DNA of 60,739 bases from Clostridia bacterium (GCA_900767815.1 CAAGAM010000119.1:1-60739); one strand, 5' to 3'; numbered from the stretch's first letter, positions 25,939-34,616 are shown. The notes: generated by a model not told the origin, from the sequence alone. A program made the numbers and translations.

Positions 25939-26287
25939 AAGTCTTCCAACTCGGCGGGAAATACTTGTTTTTTCTTGACGTTTGAAGCGAAAAGGTTTGA
26001 AGTCTTCCCACTCGGCGGAGAAAATTATAAGTTATAAAAGCAAGATTGGGAGAAGGTGGCGCGCATGCGCCGAAAGAGGGGCGCAAGAAGACTTGAAATA
26101 AGCGCGGATAACACAAACCAAAATCTATTTTCGGAAATATAACCATTGGTAGGGGAACACTTATTTAATGGCAGAGGAAGCCCCTCTTTGCCGTTTTAGG
26201 CGAATCGAAATAATAGGTCGCGGCGACGGCATTTCCCCCAATTTAGTTAAAAACTTACATATAGTCCGCCGAGTGGGAACACTTTTT
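25939..26287. repeat. CTCGGCGGA repeat cluster between dnaX and ybaB
   Basis: Direct end copies lie at 25939-25959 and 26000-26019 and an inverted end copy at 26265-26287. The stretch 26155-26287 matches the complement of 48176-48310. The 94-bp unit 26000-26093 begins AAGTCTTC and ends GAAGACT(T), a short terminal inverted repeat, and has a GGCGCGCATGCGCC palindrome inside. No gene or SRP RNA was found in the 25934-26493 gap. Confidence 0.75.
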
Positions 26288-26315
26288 GTGTCGTGGATAG
26301 TCTGAAACGGATTGC

Positions 26316-26409
26316 AAGTCTTCCCACTCGGCGGAGAAAATTATAAGTTATAAAAGCAAGATTGGGAGAAGGTGGCGCGCATGCGCCGAAAGAGGGGCGC
26401 AAGAAGACT
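26316..26409. repeat. Second copy of the 94-bp repeat unit
   Basis: Base-for-base identical to 26000-26093, 316 bases downstream, with similar flanking bases (AATAAGxGCGGAxAAC). Identity of this kind in non-coding DNA points to recent duplication or continuing exchange. Confidence 0.9.
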
Positions 26410-26493
26410 AAAAATAAGAGCGGACAACAAAACTAAACTTATCAATAAACTTAGCAAAAATAAAAAAATTTACAAAAAAAAGGAGACACAATT

Positions 26494-26835
26494 ATGGCAT
26501 ACGGCAGAGGCGGTTTCGGCGGATTCGGAGGCGGAAACCAGATGCAACAACTCATGAAACAGGCTCAGAAAATGCAGGAGCAGATGCAACAGGCACAGGA
26601 AGAGCTTGAAGAAATGGAAATCGAGGGCGAAAGCGGAAGCGGACTTGTTAAAGTCGTTGTAAACGGCAAAAAAGCGGTTCAATCCATTTCGATCGATCCT
26701 AAAGCCGTCGATCCCGAGGACGTAGAAATGCTCGAGGATCTTATCATTGCCGCGCTCAACAACGCATACGAAGCCGCGGACGAAGAGTATGAGGAAAAAA
26801 TGGGCAAGTTCGGCGGCGCCGGCGGGATTTTATAA
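26494..26835 (+). CDS. ybaB: YbaB/EbfC-family nucleoid-associated protein
   Basis: 113 residues: a Gly/Gln/Met-rich start (GRGGFGGFGGGNQMQQLMKQAQKMQEQMQQAQEEL) and the YbaB core VVVNGKKAVQSISIDPKAVDPEDVEMLEDLIIAALNNAYEAA. It forms a DNA-binding dimer and is linked to recombination or replication by its conserved place between dnaX and recR. AAGGAGACAC at 26480-26489 sets the start. The second half of the gap upstream holds the duplicated repeat unit, so its promoter may be inside or beside that unit. Confidence 0.95.
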   Translation: MAYGRGGFGGFGGGNQMQQLMKQAQKMQEQMQQAQEELEEMEIEGESGSGLVKVVVNGKKAVQSISIDPKAVDPEDVEMLEDLIIAALNNAYEAADEEYEEKMGKFGGAGGIL

Positions 26836-26871
26836 TCGGGCGGACTACAATCGGACGGACAATTATAAAAC

Positions 26872-27465
26872 ATGAGCGCATATATCGAGCCGATCGGTCG
26901 GCTCATCAATCAATTTACCAAACTTCCGGGCGTCGGAACAAAAACGGCGCAGAGATATGCTTATAAGGTTATCAATATGACCGAAGAGGAAGCCGCAGAG
27001 TTTGCGGAATGCATTTTAAAAGCCAAAAAAGAAGTGCATTATTGCCGCATTTGCGGAAATTATACCGATAAGGATGTTTGCGATATCTGTTCCACGCGTG
27101 ACGGTTCGGTTATTTGCGTAGTCAAAGAGCCGAAAGACGTACTCGCAATGGAAAAGGCACACGAATTTAAGGGTGTTTATCACGTTCTGCACGGGGTTTT
27201 AAGCCCCATGGAAGGGATAACGCCCAACGATATCCATATAAAAGAACTTCTTTCAAGAATTTCGGGCGGCAATGTTCGCGAAGTTATCATGGCAACCAAC
27301 CCGGACGTTGAAGGCGAAGCCACGGCGATGTATATCTCGGGGCTTTTAAAGCCGCTCGGGATAAAAGTGACCCGTCTCGCCCACGGAATCCCCATAGGCA
27401 GCGAACTCGAATATGCCGACGAAGTAACCATTTCCCGCGCGATCGTCGATCGTAAAGAAATGTAA
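26872..27465 (+). CDS. recR: Recombination protein RecR
   Basis: 197 residues, the usual length. RecR works with RecO and RecF to load RecA on single-stranded gaps. It has a helix-hairpin-helix at ~10-28 (LINQFTKLPGVGTKTAQRYAYKV), a C4 zinc motif at ~57-72 (CRICGNYTDKDVCDIC), a Toprim domain (VVKEPKDVLAMEKAHEFKGVYHVLHG, ATNPDVEGEATAMYI) and the C-terminal TRLAHGIPIGSELEYADEVT. It follows ybaB after 36 bases, probably in the same transcript. Confidence 0.96.
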   Translation: MSAYIEPIGRLINQFTKLPGVGTKTAQRYAYKVINMTEEEAAEFAECILKAKKEVHYCRICGNYTDKDVCDICSTRDGSVICVVKEPKDVLAMEKAHEFKGVYHVLHGVLSPMEGITPNDIHIKELLSRISGGNVREVIMATNPDVEGEATAMYISGLLKPLGIKVTRLAHGIPIGSELEYADEVTISRAIVDRKEM

Positions 27466-27479
27466 TCTGAGGTTAAAAT

Positions 27480-28097
27480 ATGGACAATTCAGTCGGAAAG
27501 AGAATTGAAACTTTAAGAAAATCGAAGAAAATTTCGCAGGAAGATCTTGCGGAAAAGGTCGGGGTGTCAAGGATGACCGTTTACAAATGGGAAAGCGGCA
27601 CCTCCGTACCTAACTATGCAAACATGCAGGCTTTGGCACGCGCATTGGAAACAACCGTTTCGTTTTTTACAGACGAAACGTCTTTCGGGTGCGACGAAGA
27701 AGAAAGAGAAAAGGAAAGCGCAGGGGAAAACGAGATTGCGCTTAGCGTTGAAAACGAATTGTGCGCCGCAGATATCACCTATGAAAACCCCGCAGAAGAA
27801 GCTTATTGCGATAAGCCGAAATTGAGGGAAAGTTCGGGCGATAACGACGGAAAGAAAGGCGGCAGAGCAATATTTCTTGTCGCGGCAATTCTTTCGCTTA
27901 TCGGTTGCGTAATTTTTTCTGCGTTTTCGGTATTCATTTTCATTATTGTATTTTCGGATAATAACAAAGGGTATTTTTACGCAAATACATCGGGGACGTC
28001 AATCGATCGTTTTATTCTTAGCGTAATTGCAGCGGTTCTTTGCCTTTCCGCGTCGATTACGTGCTTTGTTGTACGTTCTAAAAAATCAAAAAAATAA
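27480..28097 (+). CDS. XRE-family regulator with two membrane helices
   Basis: 205 residues. An HTH_3 domain occupies ~1-65 (RIETLRKSKKISQEDLAEKVGVSRMTVYKWESG). An acidic linker of ~65 residues follows, then two membrane helices at ~133-158 and ~180-200 and a short basic tail. A DNA-binding domain tethered to the membrane suggests a sensor of envelope state or of a membrane partner. It begins 14 bases after recR, so it may be co-transcribed with it, and stands at the head of the AT-rich island. The imperfect palindromes at 28619-28699 are possible binding sites, unproven. The family is clear and the signal unknown. Confidence 0.8.
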   Translation: MDNSVGKRIETLRKSKKISQEDLAEKVGVSRMTVYKWESGTSVPNYANMQALARALETTVSFFTDETSFGCDEEEREKESAGENEIALSVENELCAADITYENPAEEAYCDKPKLRESSGDNDGKKGGRAIFLVAAILSLIGCVIFSAFSVFIFIIVFSDNNKGYFYANTSGTSIDRFILSVIAAVLCLSASITCFVVRSKKSKK

Positions 28098-28111
28098 TTC
28101 GGAGGACTAAT

Positions 28112-28597
28112 ATGTTAAAAAAAATATTAAATTTTGTTGCATTGTTTATCTTTGCTTGTGGCATTACTCTTGCTTACGCTCAGAATGGCATTGTTGCCAA
28201 TGCAGCGCAGGATGAAATATCCTATGAGAACGTTGAGGAAGCGGAAACAAGAGGAATCTTTACGTCTTTATCTTTGTCAATGGACGGCGGCAACGGTCGG
28301 GTTGTTGTAACAGCAAAAAATGATTTAACCATTTTTCCGTCTACGGTTAGGGTGATTGTGGAGTTATACTGTTCGGATGTAGCGCAGAAAAATTATGCCG
28401 ATATGACTCTTGTAGCTCAAAAATCTATAGACGATTTAAATATGGGTGAATCTATTTCTGCAGAATGTTCAACTGGAGGAAAAGCAAAGTATTGGCAAGG
28501 AAGAATGTCTTACCGAATCGACAATAAGTTTTGGGAAGAAAAGACAACAGGAACAATGAAAATTGACGCTGACGGGAATTTTATTGAAAATATCTAA
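28112..28597 (+). CDS. Small secreted protein of unknown function
   Basis: 161 residues beginning with a signal peptide (FVALFIFACGITLAYAQNGIVANA; likely cleavage after ANA). The mature part has alternating hydrophobic residues (TSLSLSMDGGNGRVVVTA, TVRVIVELYC) consistent with a beta sandwich. I do not recognise a family. CGGAGGA at 28099-28105 gives a strong ribosome binding site. It starts 14 bases after the XRE gene, so the two look like an operon. More AT-rich than the housekeeping genes around it. Confidence 0.7.
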   Translation: MLKKILNFVALFIFACGITLAYAQNGIVANAAQDEISYENVEEAETRGIFTSLSLSMDGGNGRVVVTAKNDLTIFPSTVRVIVELYCSDVAQKNYADMTLVAQKSIDDLNMGESISAECSTGGKAKYWQGRMSYRIDNKFWEEKTTGTMKIDADGNFIENI

Positions 28598-28618
28598 ATT
28601 CGATCGTCGTAAAAGGCA

Positions 28619-28699
28619 AATGTAAACTAAAGTTAGCAAAAAAACTGAAAATGTAAACTAAAGTTAGCAAAAAAAAATTAAAAATGTAAACTAAAGTTT
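28619..28699. repeat. Three operator-like direct repeats upstream of a promoter
   Basis: TGTAAACTAAAGTTAGCA occurs at 28621 and 28652, and TGTAAACTAAAGTTTC at 28685. Spacings are 31 and 33 bases, close to three helical turns. Each unit is itself an imperfect inverted repeat (TGTAAAC/GTTAGCA). The last touches the -35 box at 28701. Confidence 0.8.
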
Positions 28700-28700
28700 C

Positions 28701-28740
28701 TTGTAATCCGTCTTTTGATGTGTTAAAATGACATCAAAAG
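28701..28740 (+). promoter_or_regulatory. Promoter overlapped by a 10-bp inverted repeat
   Basis: TTGTAA (28701-28706), 17 bases, TAAAAT (28724-28729). The -10 box lies in the loop of CTTTTGATGT (28712-28721) and ACATCAAAAG (28731-28740), an arrangement expected for an operator that blocks the promoter. Confidence 0.7.
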
Positions 28741-28745
28741 ATGTA

Positions 28746-28896
28746 GCTGATATAGCCGCAATCACTTGCGGCTAACCTCAACGGAACTTGATTTCAGGCG
28801 TATCTTACGTTTAGTTCATTGTTCTTTCCGTGGCTGATATCGTTATATTAACCCGTGGAAGAATTTCGACTTAAACGTGATGCGCCTGATTTTTTT
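28746..28896 (+). promoter_or_regulatory. Structured leader with terminator-like hairpin
   Basis: A CCGCAA/TTGCGG stem (28757-28772) is followed by a long imperfect hairpin. It pairs TCAGGCGTATC..ACGTTTA from 28794 with TAAACGTGATGCGCCTGA (28872-28889), and then seven T at 28890-28896. It lies between the promoter at 28701 and the lipoprotein gene at 28959, so it could act as an attenuator, an unknown riboswitch or a separate small RNA. No known class was recognised. Confidence 0.5.
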
Positions 28897-28958
28897 GCAG
28901 CATAGTCGATAACTTCATTGTGGGTTTCGTTGGGGTTTAACTAAAGGAGGACAATTAA

Positions 28959-29699
28959 ATGAAACGTTTATTTACTATGTTGCTAAGCATAACAATGCTT
29001 TGTTGTTTTGCTGGTTGTGATTCAAATTGGCTGAATAATGATGTGGATGACGAAAATTTCTATTGCGAATATATAGATGAAAATAATGTTGCAATAGGCG
29101 ATTTGAAAGAATGTCCAGAATCCGGCGCGGTCTTTTTCCCCGAAAAAATAAAAAATTATACAGTGTCGAAACTTGGGTTTTCAAGCGGATTAGGTTTTGG
29201 CGGAAATGGTTATTTAGGTTGGGTGTCAGAACAAAATGGAAACGATATAAAAAGATGTTATTTCCCACACACGATAAAAGAAATTTATTCTGGCTATATG
29301 TATTTAGTGTCTGGTTCTCTAAAACTATTTTATTGTGGGGAGATAATCGACTTAGGGCGTTTTCATCCAAGAGATGGAGATGGGGATATATATGTTCCAG
29401 TTGAAAAATATAGTTTATTTGAAGAGGTATTATCGGAATATTTTAATGGTAGTTTATTAAAGGCAAATATTTCCTATTATTTGAATTATGCCGAAAATAA
29501 CTATTACTATATTGATTATTACGAAAATGGCGAAAAAATATTATATATTCCGCCCGAACCGCAAAGAGACGGTTATTCGTTTGGCGGGTGGTTTAAAGAA
29601 GCCGATTGCGTAAATCAATGGAATTTCGATTTTGATACATTGCAAATTACAAACGAAGAACAGGAGGTAAAATTATATGCGAAATGGATAGTTGAATAA
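28959..29699 (+). CDS. Lipoprotein with C-terminal Listeria-Bacteroides-type repeat
   Basis: 246 residues. A lipobox lies in the signal peptide (MLCCFAGC, cysteine ~20), so the protein should be lipidated and face the outside. The middle shows short beta repeats reminiscent of degenerate BspA-type leucine-rich repeats (RCYFPHTIKEI, IYVPVEKYSLF). The end (PEPQRDGYSFGGWFKEADC... VKLYAKW) is a Flg_new/InlB-B-like module usual in surface adhesins. AAAGGAGGACA precedes the ATG. The gene is duplicated immediately downstream. It probably works with the secreted hydrolase at 30606. Function unknown. A partial copy of the dispersed 14-mer lies at 29344. Confidence 0.75.
   Translation: MKRLFTMLLSITMLCCFAGCDSNWLNNDVDDENFYCEYIDENNVAIGDLKECPESGAVFFPEKIKNYTVSKLGFSSGLGFGGNGYLGWVSEQNGNDIKRCYFPHTIKEIYSGYMYLVSGSLKLFYCGEIIDLGRFHPRDGDGDIYVPVEKYSLFEEVLSEYFNGSLLKANISYYLNYAENNYYYIDYYENGEKILYIPPEPQRDGYSFGGWFKEADCVNQWNFDFDTLQITNEEQEVKLYAKWIVE
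29344..29359 (+). repeat. Partial dispersed 14-mer
   Basis: TAATCGACTTAGGGCG, identical for 11 bases and then diverged. It may be chance and is listed for completeness. Confidence 0.3.
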
Positions 29700-29763
29700 T
29701 ATGTTAAGGAACTAAGTTGGCAATTTTCAACAGACGTAAAATCAATAACAGGAGGACAATTAA

Positions 29764-30507
29764 ATGAAACGTTTATTTACTATGTTGCTAAGCATAACAA
29801 TGCTTTGTTGCCTTGCGGGTTGTGATTCAGCCCGGCTGAATAATGATGTGGATGACGAAAATTTCTATTGCGAATATATAGATGAAAATAACGTTGCAAT
29901 AGGTAGTTTGAGAACATATCCGGAATCCGGCGCGGTCTTTTTCCCCGAGAAAATAAAAAATTATACAGTGTCGAAACTTGGGTTTTCAAGCGGATTGGGT
30001 TTTGGCGGGAACGGTTATTTTCATGCTTCAGGTTCGGAAGGTAGCACGAAAATAAGGAGATGTTATTTCCCGCACACAATAAAAAAAGTTATGTCTGGTT
30101 ATATGAAGTTATCGAGCGGTTGGGAGATAAAACTATTTTATTGTGGTGAAATAATTAACATAGGGAATTTGGATGTGCAATTTGGATATATTAAGATATA
30201 TGTTCCTATAGAAAAATATACTTTATTTAAAGGTGCGTTATCGGAATATTTCAGTGGTAATTTGTTAAAGGCAAATGTTTCCTATTATTTGAATTATGCC
30301 GAAAATAATTATTACTATATCGATTATTATGAAAAAGACGAGAAGATTTTATATATTCCACCCGAGCCGCAAAGAGACGGTTATTTATTTGGGGGGTGGT
30401 TTAAAGAAGCCGATTGCATAAATCAATGGAATTTCGATTTTGACACATTACAAATTACAGACGAAGAACAGGAGGTAAAATTATATGCGAAATGGATAGC
30501 TAAATAA
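29764..30507 (+). CDS. Tandem paralogue of the preceding lipoprotein
   Basis: 247 residues, with the same lipobox signal peptide and the same Flg_new-like C-terminus as the gene at 28959. The duplication includes the ribosome binding site (AGGAGGACAATTAAATG). The first ~85 and last ~90 residues are nearly identical, whereas residues ~86-150 differ strongly (GYFHASGSEGSTK against GYLGWVSEQNGND). This suggests gene conversion at the ends or diversifying selection in the middle. It has its own ribosome binding site and no separate promoter was seen. Function unknown; likely a surface ligand-binding or adhesion pair. Confidence 0.75.
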   Translation: MKRLFTMLLSITMLCCLAGCDSARLNNDVDDENFYCEYIDENNVAIGSLRTYPESGAVFFPEKIKNYTVSKLGFSSGLGFGGNGYFHASGSEGSTKIRRCYFPHTIKKVMSGYMKLSSGWEIKLFYCGEIINIGNLDVQFGYIKIYVPIEKYTLFKGALSEYFSGNLLKANVSYYLNYAENNYYYIDYYEKDEKILYIPPEPQRDGYLFGGWFKEADCINQWNFDFDTLQITDEEQEVKLYAKWIAK

Positions 30508-30605
30508 TATGTTAAGAAATTAAGTGAGCAATTTTTAATCCGTTCATTACAGAACGGAAAGTATCTATCAACTTTATAAAAAATATTTACAAAAGAGGGA
30601 AAAAT

Positions 30606-33600
30606 ATGAAACATAAGAAATTTAATTTATTTATAATATTAGCGTTTTTGTTTGTAGCGGTTGTAGGTTTTTACGGTAATGGCTTGAAAGCGTCTGCATC
30701 GGAAACGGTCGTTAATAACTTACACTCGCAAACTAAGATATACAGCTCAAATAATGATGATTATTTCGATGGTTGTGAAGACTATGATGATTATGTAAAT
30801 TCTGCCCCAACCATTACTGTTTTGACGCATGGTTTAGGCTCGGCGGCTTATTACTGGAGCAACAATTATAGCGTCGAAAATGGTGAAAAATTGGCATATA
30901 ATTCAAGTTCCATAATTAATAAGATCTATCAACATTTGAATGGACAAATGACATTATACGTTGCAGGAGGAAAAACTGAAGAAAGACCGTATGATTGTAA
31001 TTTGACTAAATACTCTTATGATGATTACATAAATTCAAGAGACGGTAAACCTACAAGCATAATAGACGACGTATCAAAACATATCGTAATAGTGTATAAT
31101 AGCAGTGTGGCAGACAAATCTAATAATACGGTATACAATGAATTTCATATCATTTTAGATAATATTTCCGCACAATATAAAAACTTGACGGGAGTGTTAC
31201 CGAGATTTAATTTGGTTGGTCATAGCAGAGGCGGAATCACAAATATTATGTATGCAACCGAACACCCTTACAACGTAGCTTCGGTATTCAGTATGGGTGC
31301 GCCATACAGCGGTTCTGTTTTGGGACAACTCGATGTTTTATTAGAAATGATGGAATATATGAAAGACGGTGAAGTAATCAGTGAGGGTGTTAAAAGTATA
31401 ATGAATAAAGCAGAAATGCAAGGTATACGCGACGCCTGGAATAGGGCTTACACGGCTGATGTAAATATGAATGTTGTTGCATATGGTTCTATGACTTCAA
31501 TTCATTTACTGGGCGCAATGATAGATGATATAAATGCAAACTCTGAAAAATATGCAGAAAAATATGGAACAGCTGTAAGAAAGTATTATAATCTTATTAA
31601 ATCGGTAATTAACGTCACTGAAGATTGTCCCAGACTGGCAAGTACTGCAATTGAATTTTTTGAGGGGCTTGCAGAAGTATTCAGGGGTTTTGGCTATGAT
31701 TTATATGATATTGTATTCACAAAAATCAATCCAAATCTGGAAGGGGAAATTACTTACGAAGAAGTAAGTAGTGTGCTTAGCTTAGTAAATGTAATCAATA
31801 ATGAATTTGTTATTATGGACGATTTATTTATTGATTTGAATTCTCAATTAGGGTATGGTTTTGAAGACGGCATATCATATAACGGGTTCAAGCGTTATAC
31901 AAAAATCTTCGGAAGAGAGGATTATACTGAGAACAGGGCAATTCCTTCACAACCCGGTGTTGTTCATAATTTAGAGATTATGAATGAAACGTATGTAAAT
32001 AATATTACAAATTCATTAGTTTTTGGAACGCCTACAAGTGCGATAGTCGAGTTGAGAGATGATTTTAATGGTTCTTATTCGTTTAATTCAGGCAAGGCGT
32101 TTAGTTTTGCTTCTTTATATAACGGAACAAGAAAATTTACGGCAAACGGTTGTACAATTAAATTGTATCAATATGATGCTAATAATTGCTTACAGAAAAT
32201 TAAATCAGAACAAAATAGTTTAACTTATGAATATAATAAAAGCTCACGATATTTGTTGATAGCAGAAGCTGAATCGGCAAATAATATAGGAGTTACGTTT
32301 AATCTTGAAGATAAAATGGGGGTTGGTAATAATAGTGTTAAGATGGGTTCAGGTGATAAAAGGGTCTACAAATTAACATCTCCTGTATCAGGTTATTATT
32401 TAATCTCGGTAAGCGATACGGATATTTCATTATCGGGAGCTACTTCTCTTACGTCAGGTAAATATTATGTACATTTGAAAGCTAATACAGCTAAATATAT
32501 TTACTTGACGAATTCAACAAGCTATTCAATAACGGTTAATGTTAAAGTGTATGAGCCGAGTGCAATTCAATTGAATCAAATAACTCAAATAGCAGACGGC
32601 ACTCAAAAAGTGATGAAATTCACAAACCCATATAATTCAAGCATGGCTTATAAATTGAATATAAGTTGGTCAAGCGGGACAAAATACGCGACGATTTATA
32701 ATTCTAATGGAGGTAGTATTGCTTCTGTAACTACAAACGGAACAAATAAAACGTACACGTTTACATTAAGTGCAAATCAAACTTGTTATGTTATATATTC
32801 TGTTGCAGATTCGTCAATTACGTCAAATTTATATATCAACCCTACACAATTAAGGTGGAAAGTAAACGACAAGCTTTATGATTCTACCAATATTCAACTT
32901 CCAAGAGGAAGATCATATACAATTGACCTCGCAGTTATTAACAATGGAACAATTTTGGATTATGAATCGCCTTATGTCAATACATCAAGCCCTAATTTTA
33001 ATTATTCAGACAATACATTAACTATATCTAAAGAAGCTTTAATCGGATACGATATTACAATTTATCCAACGCTCGCTCCCGATTATTTACTAACTGTTCA
33101 AATTGGTTATGGTAATGAATTTAAATGGTATTATTATAATAGTGATAATGTTGTATTAACTAGTGTTGTAAATGCCTCTTTTGATAGAATCAACTTTACA
33201 ATAACAAATAAAAATGGAACATACATATTATCAACGAGTGCGACTAAGTTTGATATAACAAATTATCTTCCAATATCTGTAGGAGATACAACAATTACGC
33301 TTAACAGTTTAGTAATCAACGGCATTACATTCTATAATGGAACCGAATTTCTGAACGTTGGCAATAGAATAGTAAATAATTTGTTTTATGGCGGTTCAGG
33401 TACAAGTGTCTATCCTTATACAATTGAGTGCGTCCGACATTTGGATAATGTAAGATATGCAACATCAAGTCATTTTGTGGTCATTGCGCCAATTAAAATA
33501 GACAGGGCGAATTGGACACCTATAAGCGCATTTTATGGAGTGTTTGACGGTGACTATCGTGAAATCAAAAATTTAACAATTAATATTTCCTTGAATAGTA

Positions 33601-34250
33601 CGGGTGAAATGTATTATGGCTTATTTAGTTATTGCTATGGTACAATAAAGAATATTCGTTTATATGATCCGATAATAACAAACCCGGGAAATAATCCAAC
33701 TTATTTTAACATGGTTGGCTGTATTGTTGGTAATGTCCATTCAGGCGGTCTTATTTATAATTGTGATGTTTACAATGCCACAATGAACTTCAAATACGCA
33801 TATCGAGATCAAATCGGGATTATTGCAGGTCAAAACCATGGGACAATAGATTATTGTTATGCTAATAACGCAACTTTTTCTACGTGTTGCTTTACGGGCG
33901 GTACAGTTGGTTTTAATTGTGGTACAGTAACCCGATGTCATGTTTCAGGTCGTATTGATGTCCTTTGGGAATCGGAAAATAAAGGTTTTGGCGGTATTGC
34001 GGGGTATAGCAGAGGCTCGATTTCATCTTGTAATTTTGGAGGTCATATAGAGTTTGACAGCCCGCAAGACGGAAGAAAAATTTGCCCTATGTTGGGGTAT
34101 ATTATTGGCTGGAATAAAGGAGGAACGTATTCCAATAATACGACCAATGGTGCATCTTTTCATTATGAATATTATTATGGTTTGACGTATAATCAATCGA
34201 AATATTTTTTCAAAGTTGATGATAAAAAAATAGGATATGACGGAGATTAA
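30606..34250 (+). CDS. Large secreted alpha/beta hydrolase with GLUG-like repeats
   Basis: 1214 residues with a signal peptide (~8-30, cleavage near KASA). Residues ~65-330 look like an alpha/beta hydrolase: TVLTHGLGS with the oxyanion HG at 75-76, and the nucleophile elbow LVGHSRGG with Ser207, followed by SMGAPYSG. This resembles secreted lipases or acyltransferases. Residues ~480-950 are Thr/Ser/Asn-rich beta domains. Residues ~1000-1165 contain four or five GLUG-like units (IVGNVHSGGLIYNC, IIAGQNHGTIDYC, TVGFNCGTVTRC, GIAGYSRGSISSC). No sortase signal or membrane anchor was seen. AGAGGG precedes the ATG. The AT-rich composition suggests acquisition. The substrate is unknown. Confidence 0.75.
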   Translation: MKHKKFNLFIILAFLFVAVVGFYGNGLKASASETVVNNLHSQTKIYSSNNDDYFDGCEDYDDYVNSAPTITVLTHGLGSAAYYWSNNYSVENGEKLAYNSSSIINKIYQHLNGQMTLYVAGGKTEERPYDCNLTKYSYDDYINSRDGKPTSIIDDVSKHIVIVYNSSVADKSNNTVYNEFHIILDNISAQYKNLTGVLPRFNLVGHSRGGITNIMYATEHPYNVASVFSMGAPYSGSVLGQLDVLLEMMEYMKDGEVISEGVKSIMNKAEMQGIRDAWNRAYTADVNMNVVAYGSMTSIHLLGAMIDDINANSEKYAEKYGTAVRKYYNLIKSVINVTEDCPRLASTAIEFFEGLAEVFRGFGYDLYDIVFTKINPNLEGEITYEEVSSVLSLVNVINNEFVIMDDLFIDLNSQLGYGFEDGISYNGFKRYTKIFGREDYTENRAIPSQPGVVHNLEIMNETYVNNITNSLVFGTPTSAIVELRDDFNGSYSFNSGKAFSFASLYNGTRKFTANGCTIKLYQYDANNCLQKIKSEQNSLTYEYNKSSRYLLIAEAESANNIGVTFNLEDKMGVGNNSVKMGSGDKRVYKLTSPVSGYYLISVSDTDISLSGATSLTSGKYYVHLKANTAKYIYLTNSTSYSITVNVKVYEPSAIQLNQITQIADGTQKVMKFTNPYNSSMAYKLNISWSSGTKYATIYNSNGGSIASVTTNGTNKTYTFTLSANQTCYVIYSVADSSITSNLYINPTQLRWKVNDKLYDSTNIQLPRGRSYTIDLAVINNGTILDYESPYVNTSSPNFNYSDNTLTISKEALIGYDITIYPTLAPDYLLTVQIGYGNEFKWYYYNSDNVVLTSVVNASFDRINFTITNKNGTYILSTSATKFDITNYLPISVGDTTITLNSLVINGITFYNGTEFLNVGNRIVNNLFYGGSGTSVYPYTIECVRHLDNVRYATSSHFVVIAPIKIDRANWTPISAFYGVFDGDYREIKNLTINISLNSTGEMYYGLFSYCYGTIKNIRLYDPIITNPGNNPTYFNMVGCIVGNVHSGGLIYNCDVYNATMNFKYAYRDQIGIIAGQNHGTIDYCYANNATFSTCCFTGGTVGFNCGTVTRCHVSGRIDVLWESENKGFGGIAGYSRGSISSCNFGGHIEFDSPQDGRKICPMLGYIIGWNKGGTYSNNTTNGASFHYEYYYGLTYNQSKYFFKVDDKKIGYDGD

Positions 34251-34346
34251 ATTGAGTATTATAACCGTACAAGCTGCTATATTTTACGATTATAACCCCC
34301 GCACCGAAGCGGCGGACTAACAATATAAAATAAGTATTGAGCAAGT

Positions 34347-34394
34347 GCGGGCGGAAACCCTCGAAAGATGAGGGTTCCCGCCCGCCTGTTTTTT
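34347..34394 (+). terminator. Terminator closing the accessory island
   Basis: GCGGGCGGAAACCCTC (34347-34362), a 7-base loop, GAGGGTTCCCGCCCGC (34370-34385) with one mismatch position, then CTGTTTTTT. Very stable. Confidence 0.92.
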
Positions 34395-34518
34395 GTGCAT
34401 CCGTTTATGCGAGCCTGAATCGATGTTAAACGCGATTGCCTGCGGCTAAGCTTGCATATATCGAAAATGTGAAAAATAAGATTGTTTGATAAAATCGATA
34501 GCTTTGGCGTTTATTCTT

Positions 34519-34567
34519 TTGACAAGAGACGGCTTTGCGATTATAATTATCTCACACTAAAAGATAA
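34519..34567 (+). promoter_or_regulatory. Consensus promoter and operator of marR-ABC operon
   Basis: TTGACA (34519-34524), 17 bases, TATAAT (34542-34547). TTATCT (34547-34552) and AGATAA (34562-34567) form an inverted repeat over the transcription start, a likely site for autorepression by the MarR protein. Confidence 0.8.
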
Positions 34568-34616
34568 ATTACGCCAAAGAGCATAAATCTTCAAAATCGG
34601 TCGGGAGAATAGAAAA

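Noticed and set aside
25934..26493. SRP (4.5S) RNA gene, often near dnaX
   Set aside because: The conserved GGAAGCAGCC-type apical motif is absent; the gap is explained by repeats.
26372..26557. 61-residue basic ORF upstream of ybaB
   Set aside because: It runs through the 94-bp repeat and overlaps the ybaB ribosome binding site and start.
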